Shown here piece by piece: positions 38,462-47,939 of a stretch of 64,000 nt of DNA; positions within the stretch are counted from its first letter, which is position 1, and each line of letters starts with the position of its first letter. The stretch covers positions 994,001-1,058,000 of the forward strand of contig NC_079876.1 in the NCBI RefSeq assembly GCF_029227915.1, read 5' to 3'. Below the pieces are notes generated by a model, which had not been told where the DNA came from, searched no databases, and saw nothing but the letters and a program-made list of their open reading frames with translations. This DNA is from Hydractinia symbiolongicarpus (taxonomy: Eukaryota > Cnidaria > Hydrozoa > Anthoathecata > Hydractiniidae). Both the position numbers and the translations under genes were made by a program.

Positions 38462-38485
38462 AAAATCAAAAAAATCAAAAATCAA
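38462..38485 (+). repeat. AnTC microsatellite-like 3' tail of the LINE
   Basis: Three units of A-run plus TC (A4TC, A7TC, A5TC) followed by A. Short-unit 3' repeats instead of pure poly(A) are known for CR1/L2-type LINEs. The boundary with the satellite's own aaaag (38486-38490) is ambiguous by one or two A. Confidence 0.8.
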
Positions 38486-39436
38486 AAAAGAAGTTTAATC
38501 GCCGGCAAACGAAAACCCGCGACTTCCCGTAAATCCCGGACTCAGCCCGTATAGTCAAAAGTATACAAAGAAAGTACCCAGGGAGTAAACTCATTTCCCG
38601 AACGATTTTTTAAATTATTTTTTCACCACTAAAACGCATGAGACTTGTAGTTTTTAGAAATGTTTTCATTTTTGATGAGACTCTTAATAAAAGTGGTTTA
38701 ATCGCCGGCAAACGAAAACCCGCGATTTCCCGTAAATCCCGGGCTTGGCCCGGACAGTCAAATGTATACAAAGAAAGTACCCAGGGAGTAAACTCATTTC
38801 CCGAACGATCTTTTAAATTTTTTTTTCACTACTAAAACGCATGAGACTTGTAGTTTTCAAAAATGTTTTCATTTTTGATGAGACGCTTAATGAAAGAGGT
38901 TTAATCGCCGGCAAACGAAAACCCGCGATTTCCCGTAAATCTCGGGCTTGGCCCGTATAGTCGAATGTATACAAAGAAAGTACCCTGTGAGTAAACTCAT
39001 TTCCAGAACGATTTTTTAATATATTCTTTCAACACTAAAACGCATGAGACTTGTAGTTTTCAAAAATGTTTTCATTTTTGATGAGACGCTGAATAAAAGA
39101 AGTTTAATCGCCGGCAAACGAAAACCTGCGATTTCCCGTAAATCCCGAGTCGGCCCGTATAGTCAAAAGTATACAAAGAAAGTACCCAGGGTGTAAACTC
39201 ATTTCTCGCACGATTTTTTAAATTATTATTTCACCACTAAAGCCCATGAGACTTGTAGTATATAAAGATATTTTCATTTTTGATGAGACGCTGAATAAAA
39301 GAAGTTTAATCGCCGGCAAACGAAAACCCGCGACTTCTCGTAAATCCCGGACTCATCCCGTATAGTCAAAAGTATACAAAGAAAGTACCCAGGGAGTAAA
39401 CTCATTTCCTGAACGATTTTTTAAATTATTTTTTCA
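38486..39436. repeat. Satellite right of LINE, no clear higher-order unit
   Basis: The rest of the interrupted M5-class monomer and about four further monomers (M2-, M3-, M4- and M5-like). Unusual variants: cggacagtcaaatg at 38752, tatataaagat at about 39260. No gene is seen. Confidence 0.75.
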
Positions 39437-39639
39437 CCACTAAAACGCATGAGACTTGTAGTTTTCAAAAATGTTTTCATTTTTGATGAGACGCTGAATA
39501 AAAGAAGTTTAATCGCCGGCAAACGAAAACCTGCGATTTCCCGTAAATCCCGGACTCGGCCCGTATAGTCAAAAGTATACAAAGAAAGTACCCGGGATGT
39601 AAACTCATTTCCCGAACGATTTTTTAAATTATTATTTCA
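39437..39639 (+). repeat. Reference monomer M4 (beta class, 203 bp)
   Basis: A beta monomer with ctgaataaaagaag, cctgcgattt, ggactcggcccg and GTCAAAAG, ending ttaaattattatttca. By hand count this copy has 76 G+C of 203 (37%) and 13 CpG dinucleotides. A common variant of this class reads cccgagtcgg, one base shorter. Confidence 0.9.
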
Positions 39640-39842
39640 CCACTAAAGCCCATGAGACTTGTAGTATTTAAAGATATTTTCATTTTTGATGAGACGCTGA
39701 ATAAAAGAAGTTTAATCCCCGGCAAACGAAAACCCGCGACTTCCCGTAAATCCCGGACTCAGCCCGTGTAGTCAAAAGTATACAAAGAAAGTACCCAGGG
39801 AGTAAACTCATTTCCCGAACGATTTTTTAAATTATTTTTTCA
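39640..39842 (+). repeat. Reference monomer M5 (beta class, 203 bp)
   Basis: A beta monomer of the most divergent class. It starts ccactaaagccc rather than ccactaaaacgc, and carries gtagtatttaaagatatt where the others carry gtagttttcaaaaatgtt. It has the beta marker GTCAAAAG and lacks the TTCG half of the CENP-B-like motif. The LINE at 36605 inserted into a monomer of this class. Confidence 0.9.
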
Positions 39843-40044
39843 CCACTAAAACGCATGAGACTTGTAGTTTTCAAAAATGTTTTCATTTTTGATGAGACGC
39901 TGAACAAAAGACGTTTAATCGCCGGCAAACGAAAACGTGCGACTTCCCGTAAATCCCGGACTCGGCCCGTATAGTCAAAAGTATACAAAGAAAGTACCCA
40001 GGGAGTAAACTCATTTCCCGAACGATTTTTTAAATTAATTTTCA
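39843..40044 (+). repeat. Reference monomer M6 (beta class, 202 bp)
   Basis: A beta monomer ending in ttaaattaattttca (one T-tract base shorter). In this right-arm version it carries gaacaaaagacg and aaaacgtgcg. It has GTCAAAAG and no hairpin. It directly precedes the alpha monomers in the six-monomer unit. Confidence 0.9.
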
Positions 40045-40158
40045 CCACTAAAACGCATGAGACTTGTAGTTTTCAGAAATGTTTTCATTTTTGATGAGAC
40101 GCTTAATGAAAGTTGCTTAATCGCCGGCCAACGAAAACCCGCGATTTCCCGTAAATCC

Positions 40159-40171
40159 CGGGCTTGGCCCG
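40159..40171 (+). other. Short perfect hairpin in alpha monomer (representative)
   Basis: CGGGC, loop TTG, GCCCG: a 5-bp G/C stem with a 3-base loop, overlapping the CGGG end of the CENP-B-like motif. It occurs in most alpha monomers (for example 601-613, loop TTG or TTA). Beta monomers read ggactcggcccg and cannot form it. It is not followed by a T run that would suggest a bacterial terminator. Confidence 0.55.
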
Positions 40172-40181
40172 TATAGTCGAA
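40168..40181 (-). other. CENP-B-box-like motif in alpha monomer (representative)
   Basis: On the minus strand the sequence is TTCG-ACT-A-TA-CGGG. The functional core of the mammalian CENP-B box is TTCGNNNNANNCGGG, so both conserved ends and the central A are present but the first spacer is 3 bases rather than 4. The same string occurs in most alpha monomers (for example 408-421). Beta monomers read TTTTG-ACT-A-TA-CGGG and lose the TTCG half. Whether any protein binds it is unknown. Confidence 0.4.
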
Positions 40182-40247
40182 TGTATACAAAGAAAGTACC
40201 CTGGGAGTAAACTCATTTCCCGAACGAATTTTTAAATTATTTTTTCA

Positions 40248-40448
40248 CCACTGAAACGCATGAGACTTGTAGTTTTCAGAAATGTTTTCATTTTTGATGA
40301 GACGCTTAATAAAAGTGGTTTAATCGCCTGGAAACGAAAACCCGCGATTTCCCGTAAATCCCGGGCTTAGCCCGTATAGTCGAATGTATACAAAAAAGTA
40401 CCCAGGGAGTAAACTCATTTCCCGAACGATTTTTTAAATTTTTTTTCA
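40248..40448 (+). repeat. Reference monomer M2 (alpha class, 201 bp)
   Basis: An alpha monomer starting ccactgaaacg with cttaataaaagtgg. Its hairpin loop is TTA (CGGGC-TTA-GCCCG). It is shorter because of small deletions in the aaagaaagtac segment (acaaaaaagtac) and in the T tract. Confidence 0.9.
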
Positions 40449-40651
40449 CCACTAAAACGCATGAGACTTGTAGTTTTCAAAAATGTTTTCATTTTTGATG
40501 AGACGCTTAATGAAAGAGGTTTAATCGCCGGCAAACGAAAACCCGCGATTTCCCGTAAATCTCGGGCTTGGCCCGTATAGTCGAATGTATACAAAGAAAG
40601 TACCCTGTGAGTAAACTCATTTCCAGAACGATTTTTTAATATATTTTTTCA
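40449..40651 (+). repeat. Reference monomer M3 (alpha class, 203 bp)
   Basis: An alpha monomer with cttaatgaaagagg and the hairpin with TTG loop. It ends ccagaacgattttttaat(a/t)tat, distinct from the cccgaacg of other classes. It is the last of the three alpha monomers before the beta monomers. Confidence 0.9.
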
Positions 40652-43081
40652 CCACTAAAACGCATGAGACTTGTAGTTTTCAAAAATGTTTTCATTTTTG
40701 ATGAGACGCTGAATAAAAGAAGTTTAATCGCCGGCAAACGAAAACCTGCGATTTCCCGTAAATCCCGGACTCGGCCCGTATAGTCAAAAGTATACAAAGA
40801 AAGTACCCGGGATGTAAACTCATTTCCCGAACGATTTTTTAAATTATTATTTCACCACTAAAGCCCATGAGACTTGTAGTATTTAAAGATATTTTCATTT
40901 TTGATGAGACGCTGAATAAAAGAAGTTTAATCCCCGGCAAACGAAAACCCGCGACTTCCCGTAAATCCCGGACTCAGCCCGTGTAGTCAAAAGTATACAA
41001 AGAAAGTACCCAGGGAGTAAACTCATTTCCCGAACGATTTTTTAAATTATTTTTTCACCACTAAAACGCATGAGACTTGTAGTTTTCAAAAATGTTTTCA
41101 TTTTTGATGAGACGCTGAACAAAAGACGTTTAATCGCCGGCAAACGAAAACGTGCGACTTCCCGTAAATCCCGGACTCGGCCCGTATAGTCAAAAGTATA
41201 CAAAGAAAGTACCCAGGGAGTAAACTCATTTCCCGAACGATTTTTTAAATTAATTTTCACCACTAAAACGCATGAGACTTGTAGTTTTCAGAAATGTTTT
41301 CATTTTTGATGAGACGCTTAATGAAAGTTGCTTAATCGCCGGCCAACGAAAACCCGCGATTTCCCGTAAATCCCGGGCTTGGCCCGTATAGTCGAATGTA
41401 TACAAAGAAAGTACCCTGGGAGTAAACTCATTTCCCGAACGAATTTTTAAATTATTTTTTCACCACTGAAACGCATGAGACTTGTAGTTTTCAGAAATGT
41501 TTTCATTTTTGATGAGACGCTTAATAAAAGTGGTTTAATCGCCGGGAAACGAAAACCCGCGATTTCCCGTAAATCCCGGGCTTAGCCCGTATAGTCGAAT
41601 GTATACAAAAAAGTACCCAGGGAGTAAACTCATTTCCCGAACGATTTTTTAAATTTTTTTTCACCACTAAAACGCATGAGACTTGTAGTTTTCAAAAATG
41701 TTTTCATTTTTGATGAGACGCTTAATGAAAGAGGTTTAATCGCCGGCAAACGAAAACCCGCGATTTCCCGTAAATCTCGGGCTTGGCCCGTATAGTCGAA
41801 TGTATACAAAGAAAGTACCCTGTGAGTAAACTCATTTCCAGAACGATTTTTTAATATATTTTTTCACCACTAAAACGCATGAGACTTGTAGTTTTCAAAA
41901 ATGTTATTATTTTTGATGAGACGCTGAATAAAAGAAGTTTAATCGCCGGCAAACGAAAACCTGCGATTTCCCGTAAATCCCGGACTCGGCCCGTATAGTC
42001 AAAAGTATACAAAGAAAGTACCCGGGATGTAAACTCATTTCCCGAACGATTTTTTAAATTATTATTTCACCACTAAAGCCCATGAGACTTGTAGTATTTA
42101 AAGATATTTTCATTTTTGATGAGACGCTGAATAAAAGAAGTTTAATCCCCGGCAAACGAAAACCCGCGACTTCCCGTAAATCCCGGACTCAGCCCGTGTA
42201 GTCAAAAGTATACAAAGAAAGTACCCAGGGAGTAAACTCATTTCCCGAACGATTTTTTAAATTATTTTTTCACCACTAAAACGCATGAGACTTGTAGTTT
42301 TCAAAAATGTTTTCATTTTTGATGAGACGCTGAACAAAAGACGTTTAATCGCCGGCAAACGAAAACGTGCGACTTCCCGTAAATCCCGGACTCGGCCCGT
42401 ATAGTCAAAAGTATACAAAGAAAGTACCCAGGGAGTAAACTCATTTCCCGAACGATTTTTTAAATTAATTTTCACCACTAAAACGCATGAGACTTGTAGT
42501 TTTCAGAAATGTTTTCATTTTTGATGAGACGCTTAATGAAAGTTGCTTAATCGCCGGCCAACGAAAACCCGCGATTTCCCGTAAATCCCGGGCTTGGCCC
42601 GTATAGTCGAATGTATACAAAGAAAGTACCCTGGGAGTAAACTCATTTCCCGAACGAATTTTTAAATTATTTTTTCACCACTGAAACGCATGAGACTTGT
42701 AGTTTTCAGAAATGTTTTCATTTTTGATGAGACGCTTAATAAAAGTGGTTTAATCGCCGGGAAACGAAAACCCGCGATTTCCCGTAAATCCCGGGCTTAG
42801 CCCGTATAGTCGAATGTATACAAAAAAGTACCCAGGGAGTAAACTCATTTCCCGAACGATTTTTTAAATTTTTTTTCACCACTAAAACGCATGAGACTTG
42901 TAGTTTTCAAAAATGTTTTCATTTTTGATGAGACGCTTAATGAAAGAGGTTTAATCGCCGGCAAACGAAAACCCGCGATTTCCCGTAAATCTCGGGCTTG
43001 GCCCGTATAGTCGAATGTATACAAAGAAAGTACCCTGTGAGTAAACTCATTTCCAGAACGATTTTTTAATATATTTTTTCA

Positions 43082-46000
43082 ACACTAAAACGCATGAGAC
43101 TTGTAGTTTTCAAAAATATTTTCATTTTTGATGAGACGCTGAATAAAAGAAGTTTAATCGCCGGCAAACGAAAACCCGCGACTTCTCGTAAATCCCGGAC
43201 TAAGCCCGTATAGTCAAAAGTATACAAAGAAAGTACCCAGGGAGTAAACTCATTTCCTGAACGATTTTTTAATTTATTTTTTCACCACTAAAACGCATGA
43301 GACTTGTAGTTTTCAAAAATGTTTTCATTTTTGATGAGACGCTGAATAAAAGAAGTTTAATCGCCGGCAAACGAAAACCTGCGATTTCCCGCAAATCCCG
43401 GACTCGGCCCGTATAGTCAAAAGTATGCAAAGAAAGTACCCGGGGTGTAAACTCATTTCCCATACGATTTTTTAAATTATTATTTCACCACTAAAGCCCA
43501 TGAGACTTGTAGTATTTAAAGATATTTTCATTTTTGATGAGACGCTGAATAAAAGAAGTTTAATCCCCGGCAAACGAAAACCCGCGACTTCCCGTAAATC
43601 CCGGACTCAGCCCGTATAGTCAAAAGTATACAAAGAAAGTACCCAGGGTTTAAACTCATTTCCCGAACGATTTTTTAAATTATTATTTCACCACTAAAGC
43701 CAATGAGACTTGTAGTATTTAAAGATATTTTCATTTTTGATGAGACGCTGAATAAAAGATGTTTAATCGCCGGCAAACGAAAACCCGCGACTTCTCGTAA
43801 ATCCCGGACTAAGCCCGTATAGTCAAAAGTATACAAAGAAAGTACCCAGGGAGTAAACTCATTTCCTGAACGATTTTTTAATTTATTTTTTCACCACTAA
43901 AACGCATGAGACTTGTAGTTTTCAAAAATGTTTTCATTTTTGATGAGACGCTGAATAAAAGAAGTTTAATCGCCGGCAAACGAAAACCTGCGATTTCCCG
44001 CAAATCCCGGACTCGGCCCGTATAGTCAAAAGTATGCAAAGAAAGTACCCGGGGTGTAAACTCATTTCCCGAACGATTTTTTAAATTATTATTTCACCAC
44101 TAAAGCCCATGAGACTTGTAGTATTTAAAGATATTTTCATTTTTGATGAGACGCTGAATAAAAGAAGTTTAATCCCCGGCAAACGAAAACCCGCGACTTC
44201 CCGTAAATCCCGGACTCAGCCCGTATAGTCAAAAGCATACAAAGAAAGTACCCAGTGAGTAAACTCATTTCCCGAACGATTTTTTAAATAATTTTTTCAC
44301 CACTAAAACGCATGAGACTTGTAGTTTTCAAAATTGTTTTCATTTTTGATGAGACGCTGAATAAAAGAAGTTTAATCGCCGGCAAACGAAAACCCGCGAC
44401 TTCTCGTAAATCCCGGACTCAGCCCGTATAGTCAAAAGTATACAAAGAAAGTACCCAGGGAGTAAACTCATTTCCTGAACGATTTTTTAAATTATTTTTT
44501 CACCACTAAAACGCATGAGACTTGTAGTTTTCAAAAATGTTTTCATTTTTGATGAGACGCTGAATAAAAGAAGTTTAATCGCCGGCAAACGAAAACCTGC
44601 GATTTCCCGTAAATCCCGGACTCGGCCCGTATAGTCAAAAGTATACAAAGAAAGTACCCGGGATGTAAACTCATTTCCCGAACGATTTTTTAAATTATTA
44701 TTTCACCACTAAAGCACATGAGACTTGTAGTATTTAAAGATATTTTCATTTTTGATGAGACGCTGAATAAAAGAAGTTTAATCCCCGGCAAACGAAAACC
44801 CGCGACTTCCCGTAAATCCCGGACTTAGCCCGTGTAGTCAAAAGTATACAAAGAAAGTACCCAGGGAGTAAACTCATTTTCCGAACGATTTTTTAAATTA
44901 TTTTTTCACCACTAAAACGCATGAGACTTGTAGTTTTCAAAAATGTTTTCATTTTTGATGAGACGCTGAACAAAAGACGTTTAATCGCCGGCAAACGAAA
45001 ACGTGCGACTTCCCGTAAATCCCGGACTCGGCCCGTATAGTCAAAAGTATACAAAGAAAGTACCCAGGGAGTAAACTCATTTCCCGAACGATTTTTTAAA
45101 TTAATTTTCACCACTAAAACGCATGAGACTTGTAGTTTTCAGAAATGTTTTCATTTTTGATGAGACGCTTAATGAAAGTTGCTTTATCGCCGGCCAACGA
45201 AAACCCGCGATTTCCCGTAAATCCCGGGCTTGGCCCGTATAGTCGAATGTATACAAAGAAAGTACCCTGGGAGTAAACTCATTTCCCGAACGAATTTTTA
45301 AATTATTTTTTCACCACTGAAACGCATGAGACTTGTAGTTTTTAGAAATGTTTTCATTTTTGATGAGACGCTTAATAAAAGTGGTTTAATCGCCGGGAAA
45401 CGAAAACCCGCGATTTCCCGTAAATCCCGGGCTTAGCCCGTATAGTCGAATGTATAGAAAAAAGTACCCAGGGAGTAAACTCATTTCCCGAACGATTTTT
45501 TAAATTTTTTTTCAGCACTAAAACGCATGAGACTTGTAGTTTTCAAAAATGTTTTCATTTTTGATGAGACGCTTAATGAAAGAGGTTTAATCGCCGGCAA
45601 ACGAAAACCCGCGATTTCCCGTAAATCTCGGGCTTGGCCCGTATAGTCGAATGTATACAAAGAAAGTACCCTGTGAGTAAACTCATTTCCAGAACGATTT
45701 TTTAATATATTTTTTCAACACTAAAACGCATGAGACTTGTAGTTTTCAAAAATGTTTTCATTTTTGATGAGACGCTGAATAAAAGAAGTTTAATCGCCGG
45801 CAAACGAAAACCTGCGATTTCCCGCAAATCCCGGACTCGGCCCGTATAGTCAAAAGTATGCAAAGAAAGTACCCGGGGTGTAAACTCATTTCCCGAACGA
45901 TTTTTTAAATTATTATTTCACCACTAAAGCCCATGAGACTTGTAGTATTTAAAGATATTTTCATTTTTGATGAGACGCTGAATAAAAGAAGTTTAATCCC

Positions 46001-47939
46001 CGGCAAACGAAAACCCGCGACTTCCCGTAAATCCCGGACTCAGCCCGTATAGTCAAAAGTATACAAAGAAAGTACTCAGTGAGTAAACTCATTTCCCGAA
46101 CGATTTTTTAAATAATTTTTTCACCACTAAAACGCATGAGACTTGTAGTTTTCAAAATTGTTTTCATTTTTGATGAGACGCTGAATAAAAGACGTTTAAT
46201 CGCCGGAAAACGAAAACGTGCGACTTCCCGTAAATCCCGGACTCGGCCCGTATAGTCAAAAGTATACAAAGAAAGTACCCAGGGATTAAACTCATTTCCC
46301 GAACGATTTTTTAAATTAATTTTCACCACTAAAACGCATGAGACTTGTAGTTTTCAAAAATCTTTTCATTTTTGATGAGACGCTGAATAAAAGAAGTTTA
46401 ATCGCCGGCAAACGAAAACCTGCGATTTCCCGCAAATCCCGGACTCGGCCCGTATAGTCAAAAGTATGCAAAGAAAGTACCCGGGGTGTAAACTCATTTC
46501 CCGAACGATTTTTTAAATTATTATTTCACCACTAAAGCCCATGAGACTTGTAGTATTTAAAGATATTTTCATTTTTGATGAGACGCTGAATAAAAGAAGT
46601 TTAATCCCCGGCAAACGAAAACCCGCGACTTCCCGTAAATCCCGGACTCAGCCCGTATAGTCAAAAGTATACAAAGAAAGTACCCAGTGAGTAAACTCAT
46701 TTCCCGAACGATTTTTTAAATAATTTTTTCACCACTAAAACGCATGAGACTTGTAGTTTTCAAAATTGTTTTCATTTTTGATGAGACGCTGAATAAAAGA
46801 CGTTTAATCGCCGGAAAACGAAAACGTGCGACTTCCCGTAAATCCCGGACTCGGCCCGTATAGTCAAAAGTATACAAAGAAAGTACCCTGTGAGTAAACT
46901 CATTTCCCGAACGAATTTTTAAATTATTTTTTCACCACTAAAACACATGAGACTTGTAGTTTTCAGAAATGTTTTCATTTTTGATGAGACGCTTAATAAA
47001 AGTGGTTTAATCGCCGGGAAACGAAAACCCGCGATTTCCCGTAAATCCCGGGCTTAGCCCGTATAGTCGAATGTTTACAAAGAAAGTACCCTGTGAGTAA
47101 ACTCATTTCCAGAACGATTTTTTAATTTATTTTTTCAACACTAAAACGAATGAGACTTGTAGTTTTCAAAAATGTTTTCATTTTTGATGAGACGCTGAAT
47201 AAAAGAAGTTTAATCGCCGGCAAACGAAAACCCGCGACTTCCCGTAAATCCCGGACTCAGCCCGTATAGTCAAAAGTATACAAAGAAAGTACCCATTGAG
47301 TAAACTCATTTCCTGAACGATTTTTTAAATTATTTTTTCACCACTAAAACGCATGAGACTTGTAGTTTTCAAAAAAGTTTTTATTTTTGATGAGACGCTG
47401 AATAAAAGAAGTTTAATCGCCGGCAAACGAAAACCTGCGATTTCCCGTAAATCCCGGACTCGGCCCGTATAGTCAAAAGTATACAAAGAAAGTACCCGGG
47501 GTGTAAACTCTTTTCCCGAACGATTTTTTAAATTATTATTTCACCACTAAAACGCATGAGACTTGTAGTTTTCAAAAATGTTTTCATTTTTGATGAGACG
47601 CTGAATAAAAGAAGTTTAATCGCCGGCAAACGAAAACCTGCGATTTCCCGTAAATCCCGGACTCGGCCCGTATAGTCAAAAGTATACAAAGAAAGTACCC
47701 GGGATGTAAACTCATTTCCCGAACGATTTTTTAAATTATTATTTCACCACTAAAGCCCATGAGACTTGTAGTATTTAAAGATATTTTCATTTTTGATGAG
47801 ACGCTGAATAAAAGAAGTTTAATCCCCGGCAAACGAAAACCCGCGACTTCCCGTAAATCCCGGACTCAGCCCGTGTAGTCAAAAGTATACAAAGAAAGTA
47901 CCCAGGGAGTAAACTCATTTCCCGAACGATTTTTTAAAT
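43082..47939. repeat. Satellite mosaic with 3-mer and 6-mer offsets
   Basis: Monomers of the 1215-bp unit mixed with an M4 variant carrying cccgcaaatc and tatgcaaag. A 609-bp (3-monomer) duplication is marked by cttctcg with ggactaagcccg at 43182 and 43791. The M6 class recurs at about 44893 and 46108 (1215 bp). Nothing other than satellite is seen. Confidence 0.75.

Larger units (their letters stand above)
36605..38485 (+). mobile_element. 5'-truncated non-LTR retrotransposon (LINE) in the satellite
   Basis: About 1.88 kb of sequence unrelated to the satellite, splitting one M5-class monomer between gacgctgaa and aaaagaagttt. It contains the 3' part of a LINE ORF2 (reverse transcriptase plus C-terminal region), a 3' UTR of about 200 bp and an A-rich tail. 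ORF1 and the endonuclease domain are absent, as expected for 5' truncation in target-primed reverse transcription. The satellite resumes in the same phase, so little or no target was lost. No target-site duplication can be resolved: the left flank ends in gaa and the right begins in a run of A, so at most two bases could be shared. The protein and tail suggest the jockey/CR1/L2 group, clade not resolved. It appears once in the window. Confidence 0.93.
40045..40247 (+). repeat. Reference monomer M1 (alpha class, 203 bp)
   Basis: An alpha monomer with cagaaatg, cttaatgaaagttgc, the hairpin CGGGC-TTG-GCCCG at 40159-40171 and GTCGAATG. It ends with cgaatttttaaatta. In the left arm the same class usually reads tgtttaatcgacggc, as at 361, 968, 1982, 4006 and 5421. 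Confidence 0.9.
39437..43081. repeat. 6-mer higher-order repeat, 1215 bp x 3 (best example)
   Basis: Three units, 39437-40651, 40652-41866 and 41867-43081, each in the order M4-M5-M6-M1-M2-M3. Exact spacing: cccgggatgt at 39591, 40806 and 42021. I saw only scattered differences (cgcctgg versus cgccggg, ttcattttt versus ttattattttt near 41903), so the copies appear more than 99% identical. The fourth unit breaks at 43082 (ccac becomes acac) and a different monomer order follows. Confidence 0.95.

Noticed and set aside
36590-38495. A target-site duplication flanking the LINE
   Set aside because: Left gacgctgaa and right aaaaaagaag share only one or two A, indistinguishable from the A-rich tail.
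39449-39568. 39-codon sORF starting at catgagac in most monomers, possibly a tandem peptide gene
   Set aside because: Among the six reference monomers many differences change the amino acid, M2 has an earlier stop, some monomers lose the ATG (cattagac), and indel variants shift the end. This does not look like purifying selection.
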